Of a DNA stretch of 64,000 bases, positions 31,893 to 42,744 are shown piece by piece. Positions within the stretch are counted from its first letter, which is position 1. Each line of letters opens with the position of its first letter. The DNA is from Isochrysis galbana. Taxonomy: Eukaryota; Haptophyta; Isochrysidales; Isochrysidaceae. The position numbers were made by a program, and so were the translations under genes. The DNA is taken from assembly GCA_018136815.1 (NCBI GenBank), contig CM030940.1:884418-948417 (forward strand). Reading direction: 5' to 3'. The notes under the pieces are model-generated. The model saw only the letters and a list, made by a program, of their open reading frames with translations, did no database searches and was not told where the DNA came from.

Positions 31893-34013
31893 TCACAGGG
31901 AGAGCCCACTGCCTCGGCGCCCCCAAGCGGATATCATTGTTTCTTGGATGACAGCCTCATCTGTGATGGCGTTGCCCTCGAGATAGAGCCAACGGAGCAT
32001 AGGCACACTAGCAAGCTTGCCCGCAAGAGCACTACCGCCGGCGTTACCTATCTTGTTGTTGCGCAAATAGAGGCGCTCGAGTGCTGGGATGTGCTCTAGC
32101 CTCTCGGCGAGCGCGCCAACTCCCGCGTCACCAATGTGATTGCCGTCCAAGTCAAGCCACTCCAGGGACGGCACGCTTGGGAGGGAACAGGCCAGGGCAT
32201 ACATGCCATCGTCGCCAATGGAGCAGCCGCTCAGATACAGCCACTCGACGGCGGGGGTGTCCTGCAGTCCTTTGGCTAAAGCGCGAGCACCTTCGTCGCC
32301 AATCGGATTCCCGGACATGTAGAACCACTCAAGGCCTGCGATGTTTGAGAGAGACCTGGCTAGCGCACATGCTCCCGCCGGACCGATGCGATTGCTATCG
32401 AGGTGGATCCTCTCTATGTTCGGGACGAGCGCGAGGCTGTCGGCGAGCGCGCTTGCTCCATCGTTGCCGATGGCATTCCCCGTGAGTACGAGCTCTTTCA
32501 ACAGAGGCGTACAAGCTAGCCCCTTGGCAAGACCAGCCGCACCGTGATCGCCAATCAGATTGCCGCCCAGGTGCAGCTTTGTCAGATTTGAACACGTGCC
32601 AGCGCCGATGAGGGCACCGAGGGTCTTTGCCTCCGCATCGCCCCATCCCATTTGGCTGTATTGCAGGACTGTAGCGGCACCAAACCGGTTGGCGAAGCCA
32701 TTTTTGTACAACTCCGCCACCAGGGGCAAATCAGTCTTCCCATTGGTGAAGGCTTTGCCTTTGAGTTGTGCTTCAAAATCGGAAGGAAGCGCAGGCGCCC
32801 GACGACCTTGCGTGCACGCTCGGCATAGCTCGCCCCATTCCATGTCTTCCTTCCCAGACAGCGGTCCCAGGTCGAGAGCAAGACCATTTGCCTTCACCAT
32901 CATCGCCCAAGACGACTCGCAAAAGCACCAGCCGCGGTCCAAGTAAGGGTGGGTATTCCCAGACAGCGTGTAGCGCCCTTTGTCCTTGTAGTCCGGCGGG
33001 AACGCAGTAAGCATGAGGACTATCGTCGCGGGGTGAGAGTACAAGGCGCATAGTGCACCAAGAGCGCGCTTGAAGAGACCGTGCTCCGACGCGAATCGGC
33101 CAATGGCCCCGCGCTCCAGCCGCCTTTCATCCGGCAACCACTTGAAGGTTGAGCCCTGTGGCACGCCACGATCATCACGGCAGCACTGGTGAATGCAGCA
33201 AAAGTCGTAGAACACGGCATGCCGGCGCCCCTTCTCGGCAGCTAGTAGGCTCTTGAGGGTCCTTGCCACAATGCGCAGATTATGACTGCGTGGGTCAGGA
33301 TGGTCAGGCTGCAACCAACAATGCGAGATGCACACGATCGGAAGTGAACTGGCGTTGGCGCACGTAGCCGCCTGTACCTCGCTTAGGGACAAGAATGCCT
33401 CATCAGGCAGCGCCTGCCGGGGCTTAAGGACCCCGCCGCTATCGGCAAGGTTGATGATCCACTGGGCATCGAGCAGGGCAATGGCGCCGGACGAGAGGAC
33501 CGACTCAATCTCACCGCCACCATGTGTCTCCCACCTCCACCGCTCACGAATTGGAACGTTGCGGGCCGGTGGCTGATGTGGAGGCTCCCACGCAGCGACA
33601 AATTCCTTCAGATCGACCGTGCCATCACCATTGATGTCAAAGCGCCGGAAGACCGTTTCTGCCTCCTCCTTGCCCATGGTGGAGCAGCCAGCAACGGCTG
33701 ACGTCATCCAGGCCACAAACTCCTCGCGCGAGATCTGGCCGTCGCCATTGATGTCCAAGTCATGAAAGGCATCGACGAATGAGGCGCTCCTCGCATCTGA
33801 CGTGCCCCCACCCGGCGCGCGGTGCGCCACGCGAAGGATGCCACGCGGAAGTGGCTCCGTAGCCGATGGCCGCAGCGGCCGCTCGGCGCAGTAGAGGGCA
33901 AGCTCGGCGACAGGTACTCCACACGCAAGCGCGGCGTGATGTAGCACGGCTCTTACACCTCCGCGGGTCGGCACAGCGAGTGGCCGCCCCTCCGGCAGCA
34001 CGAGCACCCTCAT
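31893..34013 (-). CDS. Ubiquitin-like / EF-hand / HET-TIR-like / LRR multidomain protein (706 aa)
   Basis: Residues 1-69 look ubiquitin-like (MRVLVLPEG ... LYCAERPLR ... RVAHRAPGG). Two canonical EF-hands follow, DINGDGQISREEF (about 87-99) and DINGDGTVDLKEF (about 126-138). The middle (about 190-430) carries ISHCWLQPDHPDP, FYDFCCIHQ and YLDRGWCFCESSWA. This SHxW ... D..S..Q ... RGWCxxE pattern is shared by HET- and TIR-like domains of protists. The C-terminus has about eight 28-residue ribonuclease-inhibitor-type LRRs (LHLGGNLIGDHGAAGLAKGL and so on). The layout suggests a calcium-responsive sensor or scaffold, perhaps NLR-like, but this is inference. The ATG at 34013 begins the ubiquitin-like fold. 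A longer upstream frame is low complexity. It is a single exon. Confidence 0.75.
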   Translation of the reverse strand: MRVLVLPEGRPLAVPTRGGVRAVLHHAALACGVPVAELALYCAERPLRPSATEPLPRGILRVAHRAPGGGTSDARSASFVDAFHDLDINGDGQISREEFVAWMTSAVAGCSTMGKEEAETVFRRFDINGDGTVDLKEFVAAWEPPHQPPARNVPIRERWRWETHGGGEIESVLSSGAIALLDAQWIINLADSGGVLKPRQALPDEAFLSLSEVQAATCANASSLPIVCISHCWLQPDHPDPRSHNLRIVARTLKSLLAAEKGRRHAVFYDFCCIHQCCRDDRGVPQGSTFKWLPDERRLERGAIGRFASEHGLFKRALGALCALYSHPATIVLMLTAFPPDYKDKGRYTLSGNTHPYLDRGWCFCESSWAMMVKANGLALDLGPLSGKEDMEWGELCRACTQGRRAPALPSDFEAQLKGKAFTNGKTDLPLVAELYKNGFANRFGAATVLQYSQMGWGDAEAKTLGALIGAGTCSNLTKLHLGGNLIGDHGAAGLAKGLACTPLLKELVLTGNAIGNDGASALADSLALVPNIERIHLDSNRIGPAGACALARSLSNIAGLEWFYMSGNPIGDEGARALAKGLQDTPAVEWLYLSGCSIGDDGMYALACSLPSVPSLEWLDLDGNHIGDAGVGALAERLEHIPALERLYLRNNKIGNAGGSALAGKLASVPMLRWLYLEGNAITDEAVIQETMISAWGRRGSGLSL

Positions 34014-35273
34014 CTGCCCCAATCCTTTTCTGTGTGTCCGCCGCCGCGACCGCGACCCACACGAGCAGAGGGAAGAGGTTTTTTTGGACAGAGGGCGGAG
34101 GGGGGCGGGGAAGCGGGGGGCGGGGAGGAAGGGGGGGTGGGGGGTGGGGTACGCAACAGGGAAGGGTTCGGGCGGGAAAGAGGAGCGTACAGCGCCAGAG
34201 AGAGGGGGGGGGGCGGCTCGGGGGCGAGCGGGTGGGGGGGCGGGGCGGGGGGGGGGGCGGGCCAGCGCGGCCACATAGAGCGCGTGAGTCCAGTGCTCTA
34301 CTATTCGTACATACGGTGCGATTCGGTAGAGTACCCTTGAGGTGATAGAGATATTTGTAGCTCTTGGTTGGGCGGTAGGCCCCGACGACGCACCGCCATC
34401 TTCGAGTATTCTCTCCTCTGGATAGGTGAAAGACCAGCAGCCCCGCCCTCTCGGTCCGCGCTCTTCCTCACGGTGGATCAGTTCCTCGTACTCCACCACC
34501 ACGGGGACGGATTCTTGCAGATTTGGCTTCTCGACAGTTGCGAGTCGAATTCTGTTCTTGCTGTACTCATTTCCATCAGTGTTCGAATCATTCCACTTCT
34601 TCCCCTGTTCGTCCGCGTCTCCCCCCCCCCCCCCCCTTTCCCCTCCCCCTCTCTTTCCTCGCCGGTCCCAAAACGGACGGCTCCGAGAGCGGTTTCGCGC
34701 CATCCCTCGGCCCCTCCGAGGGCTGTCCTTTCCCCCCCGCGGGCCGTCATTTCCCCCGCGCGTTGTCCTTTCCCCCCGCGCGCGCGGTTCGCTGCAATTC
34801 CCACGAAGATGCTCCGATCGATGAATATGTTACCCTGTTACCCCCAGAGGCCAACGCCCACCGACAGCCATCGGGGGACCCCGATACCCGAGCTATCGGG
34901 GGGAAATTTTCTCCCGATCGTCAACAGCCCTGACAGCCCCCCCTACTTTATAGCTATGGGGGACCGCGAATGTCTCCCGATAGCTATCGGGGTATTCTCC
35001 ATGCCCCGGGGAGCTATCGCGTTTTTAAGGCGGGCCACCGTTAGCTCAAGTGAGCTTTAGTTTACGCAGGTGAACGCCAACGGAGCAGCGACGCGCGAAG
35101 ACCGGCGAAAAGAGGGAAGGGTCCCCCCGCGGAGAAGGGGGGCGCCGCGCCGCTTCTTCCCTCGCCGCCGCGCGCCGCTAGCCTCGCCCCCCCCCCAACC
35201 CCCAACACACACACATAGTCCAGCACACAGCACACAGCCATGTCTGCCACCCCTGTTCCCCTCGCCCTCACCA
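34014..35273. other. Intergenic region with G-rich tract and AGCTATCGGGG words
   Basis: Bases 34080-34270 are G-rich and probably the leader of the minus-strand LRR gene. From 34860 to 35010 the words AGCTATCGGGG and CCCGATAGCT recur several times in both orientations. Their function is unknown. Bases 34640-34800 are C-rich. No gene is seen. Confidence 0.45.
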
Positions 35274-35876
35274 GACTAATCTTATGATTGGTCGCCATGG
35301 AGGGGGGCCTCGCGCCCCCCCCACTCTCTCGACTCCCCTCATGGGGGGTGAGAACCATCCACCCCCCTGCGCTGCCTCTTGGCATGCAGGGGGGACTCAC
35401 TCAGACTGCCCAGACTCTCCCAGAGAGCTGGGCACAGATCGCACGCCCTGGCCCACGCTGGCCAGCTTGTCGCTCTGACCAACCCCTCCTCCCCCTGGGC
35501 CCCCCTATCAGGACCCCCCAGCCAGCTCAAGTCGACCGGCAGGGGCGCGAGAGCCAGCGAGGGAGAGGCAAGAGGGGCCAGGGCCATGCCTCAGCCTCAC
35601 CTGCCCCTTGAGCTGTGCTCCCAGGCCACCTGCACGCCTCCTGGGGACCTGAAGAGGGGCCGCAGGCGCGCGCCGTGGCCAGAGCCGCAGGGAAGAGAGG
35701 AGGAAGAGGGAAGAGAGAGGGGAGGTGGGAGTGGCAGCTCTCCCCTCCGGCGTTAACATGTCTTCTCGCCCTATTTAGGTAAGAGAAGACGGGGGCGCCA
35801 AAGCCAGGAGGGAAGGGCCGCGGCTCGCCGCCAGGCATGGCGAGATTCCGGGACGGAAAAGTTGTGTCCGATTTAG
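35274..35876 (+). mobile_element. R-2: R-family retroelement copy
   Basis: It begins with the hairpin GACTAATC-TTAT-GATTGGTC (35274-35293), then GCC and an ATG at 35297. The body matches R-1 (CCTCCCCCTGGGCCCCCCT, CCAGGCATGGCGAGATTCCG). It stops where the TIR-like sequence at 35877 begins. The stem sequence differs from R-1 but pairs equally well. Confidence 0.7.
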
Positions 35877-36400
35877 CAGTGATGTGGCGTCAGCTCGTCA
35901 GCTCACAGAGTGATGGAGCTTACACTCACATCAATAGCTAATAGTAGTATCAGCTTACACGCTCTATCAGCTCATATCAGCGATTGACCTTTTAGACAAC
36001 TAATATTACCTCATATTAGCTCATGTCTCATGTCACTCTCACACTCTCACTCACCCTCCAAGTCCGCCCTTTGCATTCCTCAGTTTTCTTTGTTATCTCG
36101 AGCCCGGGACTTGGGACTTCCCCCCCCCCTCCCCCCTCTTTTTTCCTTTCTTCTTTCCACCGTTTTTCTTTTTCTCACCTTGCCGCCCAAAGCAAACAAA
36201 TAAGGCGCACGCGCGGGAAGTCTTCATTTGGAGTATTATACAAAAGGGGGCAACCAACCGGGGAACAACACTGATTTTTATAAAAGTACACCCGTCATGA
36301 GTTGCTGATATCAGATAACTGATAACTGACATCAGTTATTAGCTAGATATGAACTGAGACTGATATAAAAAACTTATATCAGTACTGATGCCGGGTGTTG
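35877..36400. mobile_element. hAT-like non-autonomous element, ends degenerate
   Basis: The left end CAGTGATGTGGCGTCAGC and right end (inverse) CAACACCCGGCATCAG are imperfect. The right end plus its subterminal GCATCAGTACTGA ... TTTTTTATATCAG closely resembles the left end of the 45745-46177 element. Many TGATATCAG/CTGACATCAG palindromes occur inside. No clear target duplication was found, so the boundaries are approximate. Confidence 0.5.
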
Positions 36401-36720
36401 GGCGGGAAGTAACGCTGCGCCTGAACGCTATCTATCGCTATCGCGCTTGCTCGTAGTGCAAGAACGCGCGCCTGGTGGCACACTGCTGGTATCGCACGCC
36501 CTTAGTATCATACGCGCAGCATCATACGTGCAGCATCATACGTGCAACTGGGTGCGGCCCCCTCATGTCTAGCAAGTTATGCGCTAGATACATCGCCGAC
36601 ACCTACACGCCTGACCCCCCGCCCCCCCCCACCCCCAAAACATACCCGCCCCCACCCCCACACCAGACCACGCACATCGTGTCACCACGCGCCCCACCCA
36701 ATCAACAATCAACCTAAAGA
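36401..36720. other. Short intergenic region
   Basis: Tandem CATCATACG(T/C)GCAG words lie at 36505-36545. No gene is seen. Confidence 0.4.
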
Positions 36721-39339
36721 TCATCGCAAGAAATAGAGCTCTCCCGACCTGCCTTCACCTTTGGTGGCGGACGTTGACGCTCCAACTGGCGTCACGCTGT
36801 GCTGCACAGCAATTTGTTGAAGTGCAGCGTGCCCCTTTGTCCCGTGCTTCCATGGAGCCCACAATCTTTTCAGCTTTTTGGCGTGCTGCTCGCTGACAAT
36901 CTGGTCCTCCACACTGCCGGCCGCGTCGCTTGGCGCGCGGCCGCCAAGCGCAGAAGGTTCGATCGGCCTAAACAGGTCCTCCCCGCGCCGCATCCGAACA
37001 AGAGCTGTTTGCTCGATGTCCTCAACCTCCGAGGACGCCTACAACCACGGGGGAGCGACGGCGTGCTCATGGCAATGGTCGCAGACTTGTTGACAACACA
37101 CCACGTCGGGAGGAGGTGGGGGTAGACGCAGGGGTTTGCACCAGACGACAATATCACTCCAGTCATGGTGGCACGTGCATACCCCGATGGCGTCGAGCTG
37201 CGCCATTGTGTGTCGCAGACGTTTCCGAACATTTTCATCCTCGCGCGCCCTAATATCAGCTAGCTCTCGAATGTCAACACCAGCTTCGATTCTCTTTCTG
37301 AGCAACCGATGGTGAGGGAGGGGTGGGGTGCGATGCGATGTGCCAACTCGAGTTGACGGACGAGGTGACGATCCAAGTGGAAGGGTTTCAGCACAAAGAA
37401 CGAATAGTGCCTCACCTACAGATGGCCTCAATCTCGTACTGACTCTGCCACTTTGTGACGAAGTCGGCATCTTTACCTGGGAGCATGCGTTGCCGATTCG
37501 CAACGAGAGAAGACTCTTTATCTGCGTCGTACCCCAGCCTGTCTCCCATCACAATGTCCGCTGGTGCGTTCACTGTTACCATCGTGCATCTAGGTCGGGA
37601 GCTCTGTTTTTCAGCCAAAGTGCCTTCCTCACTGCCCGCCAGACTAGCGAGCCCTGACCGCCGATGATTTTCGCCATGCTCGACACTGGATGCGCCTGCT
37701 TCAAGCTCTAGCGTCGTATTAGATTTTTTCGAAACGAGATCAGCCTCCAGGAGCCTGCCCGCCTTATCAAAACGTACTGGACCGCGGTTTGCGGCTCTGT
37801 CCGACGCCTCTGGGCTCGGTTTGGCAAAATACTGCTCAAGGATCACCTTCCAGAGTTTTATGTCAGGGTGAGCAGCACGTAGTAGCTCTAGCATTGACGC
37901 CTGCTGCGCACGCCGTCTATTGACATGCTCGGCGCTTCCGATGTGGCGGCCCAGCCGTGTGGTGCAGCGGAACACCTGTGCGGTCCCAAGATGTAATGAA
38001 GTGTGAGTTGGCTGGAAAAATGACCATGTCGATAAGGCATTCAGCACACGGGGTAGTGTTGATCTGGCGAGGAGAATCATGAATATCATTGCACAAGAAG
38101 TCTATGGCGCCAACGTGCAAGCTCACCTTGCACTTGTCCTGGTTAGGAACCCACGGCAGCTTCCGCATGTCAACCTCGTAAGTGCTAGAGGGCCTCAACT
38201 TCTCAGGACTTTGAGCCGTGAACTCAAGCAAGACCTGTGGTCGACGGCGGAGGGCAAGACGATCATGTTGGCCATGGGCGGCTCGGAGGCTCGCCACCGC
38301 GCAGGATTACTCACCAGCGAAGGCGGCTTCGCGATGGATGCGTCTAGATTGAGGATCCGGTCGTCGTCTACTGAGAGTGTGCCCAGCAGATCAACATCAA
38401 GTACGGTGTGCGGAATGAGTCTCCCGCCTTGTGAGACCACTGTTGGCCAGATGTCTGGATGCTTAAGTTCTGCTTCCCATCTGTTGGGCGCGAGACAGAC
38501 ATGTGATTTGAAACAGCTGTTGTCTGCCACCTTTCGAAGAAACGAAAGCGGGAAGAACAGGGCTGTATGCCTTGCATGCTGGTGGCTCACCGTAGTGGGC
38601 AAAGACGTAGGAGAGCATCTTCCGCCGCCGCCGCGCTCGCGAGACGATGATCCTGGAGTGCTCGGCCAACGCACAATCCCTCTACATGGCATTCGGCCAA
38701 CATTGGAGGCCCTGCGGCTGATGTCTTCTCTACAATCGCCTGATGTTCCTCCACCCACTCTGCCGGCATCTGCCTAAGCTCAGCAATAGTACCCATCACG
38801 AGCCAGCAATATGCGCGCAGGAAGGCGATGACGGCTTCTGTGGGTGGTATTGAACGATTCAAGGAGTATGCGAAGACCTCCGGCGACAAAGTGGCCATCT
38901 TGCGAGGCGCAGCCATCTCCTCGGGCGACCATATGCGTGGGATGTCGACGCGCCTGTTGTTCACCTCTACGTGGAAGGGCTCGACCAGCGCCGGCGCCTT
39001 CTCCGCCTCATGGTGATGAGAGACGACCTCGGGAAGCCGATTCTGCGGCAGCTGGATGCTTGCCGATAGTGCGTCGACGAGGGCCCGCTCGCTATCCGTG
39101 AGTGGCGGCAGCGGTAGCTCCCTCACGTCGCGCGAAGGAGCGGCATGTGGCCGAGTCATCAGCACCACGCGCGAGCCGACATGCAGGTAGAGCTTGGACG
39201 AGTGCCCCTCCAGCCGCGTCGCGGTCCACCCGGGCGGCAGCACCTCCTCCTCCTCCTCATGTGGGCGCGGCAGCGGCGGCGGCGGCGGTGGTGGCGGCGG
39301 CGGCCGGATAGCGCCTGGTCCACCCAGTGCCACCTGCAT
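36721..39339 (-). CDS. Unrecognised multi-exon protein with WW-like and dsRBD-like segments
   Basis: Exon 1 (39339 to about 38591) has a Pro/Glu-rich start, a WW-like segment LPPGWTATRLEGHSSKLYLH lacking the second tryptophan, and a C-terminal MLAECHVEGLCVGRAL ... SAAAAEDALLRL that resembles the end of a double-stranded RNA-binding domain. Later exons read VADNSCFKSHVCLAPNRW (from about 38540), VLLEFTAQSPEKLRPSST (donor after NQDKCK) and VFRCTTRLGRHIGSAEHVNR (from about 37970, ending EIEAICR at about 37422). Then come KRIEAGVDIRELADIRARED and a last exon, EDIEQTALVRMRRGEDLF ... GELYFLR (to 36721). The first junction is not resolved in phase. I do not recognise the family. An RNA-related role is only a guess from the two motifs. 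Confidence 0.55.
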
Positions 39340-39790
39340 CTCGCCCTGCGTCTACGGCCGCTCGGCGGAACTCGACTCCCCCCCCCCCCCACCCCACCCA
39401 CCCACATAAGTGTGAGCAAGCGTAGGCGTTAGAACTTATACTTATAGCGTCGTAGGTCGTAGGACATCTTGTTAGCTACAGTAAGGGTGCACCATTAAGA
39501 AACCACCCCATTAAGGAAAGTATAGAAGCAAACTGGCCGTCCATGAGCTAAGAAAGCTCTATGGCGCAAGAGCGTCCCCGCCATAGGTAAGAAACTGGTG
39601 CGTAACAAAATCCCTATGCGGTTGGTCCTGTCGGCCTGTCGGGTACTGGTTAGCGATCGGCGATCACTGCTCGTCACTCAGCTTCACGCTCGCCCTTGTT
39701 TTCTAAGTGCAAAAATTGGCAAAAACCTAGTTCTTCGCAACGTAAGCTCGTCAGACAGTGAGGGAGAGAGGAGAGAGGAGGTGGAAAAGT
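39340..39790. other. Intergenic region with repeat end
   Basis: Bases 39425-39475 hold a sequence whose reverse complement (GCTAACAAGATGTCCTACGA) recurs at 57312. CATTAAGGAAAGTATAGA (39510) is similar to a stretch at 40494. No gene is seen. Confidence 0.4.
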
Positions 39791-39799
39791 GATGAGAGC

Positions 39800-40316
39800 C
39801 CTAGATGTTAAACACGGTGGGTCAGGTCTAGAAACACACCAAAAACAGCTGTTTTTGGCTTTTTTGGAAACACGGTGAAACACAGTACCGAAAACAGCGG
39901 GTCATCGGGTCATATACATATATAGTGTATTATACATACATATTTATATCCATCTCCCGTAGGCTCACAGCTCACAGCTACCGGTAGTTCCTGTGGGAGC
40001 AGTGTAATTGTAATTGTAACTGTCAAGCATGATTGTGATTGATGATTGATTGTCTTGCATCCAACTAGGTGGTAGGTGGTAGGTGGTGGTAGCTAGTGGT
40101 GTAGTGGTGCACGTGGGAGGCCAGGCAATCAGGTGGCGGGTGGCGGGATTGATTATGCTATGGCTATGGCCTCGCTCGCACGCTCACTCACCGCGCGCGC
40201 GCGCGCACGCAGCGCGCAACCCTCTGTTCCGGACATGGGGGTCTCCTAGAAACACGGTGAAAAACACTGTTTTTGACTTCCGTAGAAACACACTGTTCCT
40301 GTGTTTAACATCTAGG
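39800..40316. mobile_element. 517 bp MITE with 9 bp target duplication (Mutator-like)
   Basis: Terminal inverted repeats start CCTAGATGTTAAACAC at both ends. The target duplication GATGAGAGC is exact (39791-39799 and 40317-40325). The interior has ACACGGTGAAA repeats and an A/T-rich middle, and no coding capacity. Nine-base duplications are typical of Mutator-like elements. A solo right end of the same family (CGTGTTTAACATCTAGG) lies at about 47380-47397. Confidence 0.8.
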
Positions 40317-40544
40317 GATGAGAGCATGAGAGGCGCCGCCGTAGCAAGAAACCAGGGGACAAAAGCGCCGGTCACCATCATAATCACAAGAAAGCAGCAC
40401 GCTAAGAGCTAAGAAACCTCTATACATGTTGTAGCTCTCGGCAAACCGCGCAAGAAACCCAGCTTAAGAAACTCCTATGGTCTCGCGGCCGAGCGCTAAG
40501 GAAAGTATAGAGGAAAAAATTCTCTGTTTTCTTAATAGTGCGCG

Positions 40545-41360
40545 CCATGCCTGACGAGCCACCAGGTACGTCCGAGTGCTACCGGGGGGAGGGGGCGCTG
40601 CCCCCTCCCCTCGATATTTGTCCTTCCCCCAGTGCACGCACCGACCCCGCGCACCCCAGCACGTCCTCTCCTCGAGTCCACGCTGGGGGAAAACCCCTTT
40701 CGGGTAAAAGCAACGCGCAACGCAGGGGGGGGGGGCACTCGTGAATAGGGGCCCAGGAGCGCTTATCTCTCCTCGCCGAAGCGAGTGGCCGCGGCGAGCC
40801 GCGGCCCTTCCCTCCTTGCTCTGGCGCCCCCGTCTTCTCTTACCCAAACGGGGCTAGAAGACACGTTTCTGCCGGAGGGGAGAGCTGCCGCTCCCCCCTC
40901 CCCTCCCTCTTCCCTTTTCCTCCTCTCTTCCCTGCGGCGGGGGCCCATGGCGCGCGCCTGCGGCCCCTCTTCAGGTCCCCAGGAGGCCGGCAGGGGCCTG
41001 GGAGCGCAGCTCAGGGGGCAGGTGAGGCTGGGGCATGGCCCTGGCCCCTCCTGCCTCTCCCTCGCTGGCTCTCGAGCCCTTGCCAGTCGACTGGAGCTGG
41101 CTGGGGGGTCCTGATCAGGGGGGCCCAGGGGGAGGAGGGGCTGGTCAGAGGGATGGGCAGGCCACGACGGGCCAGGGCGTGCGAGTCAGGTGGGCCTGTG
41201 GGGAGAGGAATGGGTCAGCAGGCGGGCTGTGTGCTCCTGGCAAGCCATCAGGCGTGCCAGGAGAGTGGGTGGTTCCTCCCCCATGGCCATGGCAGGGGAG
41301 GAGTGGAGAGAGAGGGGGGCTCGTGCCCCCCCATGGGCGAACTAAGTATAAACTTAGTTG
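40545..41360 (-). mobile_element. R-4: R-family retroelement copy
   Basis: Read on the minus strand it starts with AACTAAGT-TTAT-ACTTAGTT (41359-41340), identical to R-1, then CGCCC and ATG. It carries the complete R body including GGGGCAGCGCCCCCTCCCC-type inverted segments and ends near GGCATGGCGCG (40545). It is the least interrupted copy in the window at about 815 bp. A matching target duplication was not found, so the 3' edge may lie further left. Confidence 0.7.
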
Positions 41361-41399
41361 TAGAGTAGCAGTATAGCGTATGGCAGCGCTAGCCGGCGT

Positions 41400-41574
41400 T
41401 TTGCTTTTTCAAGAAGTTTTTAACCGTAATAATAAAAGCCAACCCTCTCAACCCTGTTTGACCGCCCTACCCATGACCATGACGGGGCGGCGGGTCGAGA
41501 GAGAGAGAGGCGGCGGGGGGTGGGGGGAGCGCGAGGAGGCCCCCCTCCATGGTGACCAATCATAAGATTAGTCT
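41400..41574 (-). mobile_element. LINE 5' stub with hairpin, abutting a TTTGACCGCCCTA repeat end
   Basis: On the minus strand the hairpin GACTAATC-TTAT-GATTGGTC (41573-41554) is followed by ACC and an ATG, then M-E-G-G-L-L-A-L-P. About 100 bp in, it meets TAGGGCGGTCAAACAGGG (41467-41450), the terminus of the family seen at 45471. The stub shares its first 20 bases with R-2. Confidence 0.6.
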
Positions 41575-42744
41575 CACTTGCCTACTATTACTACTCGCAA
41601 CGGCACCATGCTCATGCTCAGCTATGACCGGCATACAACAATGACAACGTATAACGTATGCCTCTCATGGTATCAATCACGATCGATCGCGCATCTGATG
41701 GGCTCGTCGCAGTGGGCGTCTACGCTTCCATATCGCGCATTAACACATTCACTTCACACGTCGTACCACAACACAAGAAGATTTTCGGGAGACGGCAGAA
41801 GGACGGGTGGGGGGAAGGGTGGGGGGGCAAGAATATTGCACGAAGATAAATCAATGATGGCGCCAAGGCTCAGCCAAGAGCATGCACGCGCAATGAGCTG
41901 AAAGCCGCACCAGCGATAGTAATGCGACCGTGCCGACGCGTCTCCTTCCGTAAATGGTAGATATCTTCGCACAAAAAAGAGGTGCCAGCTAAGGACTGGA
42001 AGAATTCGCCCATTTCAATTTCATGTGTGCATTGCGCGTTGTAATTGCCACTGAACATGCTTCCCTCCTCTTGGGGAGCTATTGCAACAAGTTTCAAGGG
42101 ACTGCATGCAGTCTTCTCTTTCCATCGATTTAAGCCGCTATACAACTGCCAACCTCCATGAGCAGCAATCGCGGAAAGTCCATCCGTTGCCCGCAACCCT
42201 CCTTGCCAAACGGCTTCCCGTCGTCGGAGAACGCGGACAGGCGTGGCTTTCGAGCACGAGCGCCTGTTTCGACTTCCAACTTCTACATGGACACCCATCG
42301 CTAACGCCAACACGTGATCAGCAACAGCGCATGAAGTTGCCTGTCAAGCAGTTGTGTCATGTGCGGAGGCAGTTGCATTGTCCAGAGCAGACCGTCTCCT
42401 GCTCCAGTAGGAGCTTAGTCGCATCAATGCGTAGGCCGTGATCTGTCCTCACCACCGACCTCACCTCTCATCAACTCTAATGCCCCATTGGGAGAGGCTC
42501 TTTGTACGTGTGTAAGGCAGGGCCCTGGGCACAAAAGCAAGAAGCGCTCCCAGTCGCGAGCTCATAAAACTTCTGTCGTCACCCAAGCCGTGCGCGCCCT
42601 GTGCCTATCGTCTTCACTCGAAAGGCCGTCGCTTGAACCACGTTAGTGCCCCTCGCGCGCCACAAGGGGCGTGCGCCATAGCGCATCATACCCAGTAAAT
42701 TCAGGCGATAACTTCGGGCTTAGGCGTCGCTCGCTCATTTAGGC
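41575..42744. other. Intergenic region with one weak open frame
   Basis: A minus-strand frame at 42313-41870 (147 codons, containing APQEEGSMFSGNYN and GEFFQSLAGTSF) has mixed composition and no recognised domain. I do not call it a gene. The rest holds the DDX3 3' UTR on the right side. Confidence 0.35.

Noticed and set aside
34014-34703. Upstream extension of the LRR protein frame to 34703
   Set aside because: Low-complexity Pro/Arg sequence. The ubiquitin-like fold starts at the ATG at 34013.
41870-42313. 147-codon minus-strand frame
   Set aside because: No recognised domain, non-coding-like composition and no splice partners.
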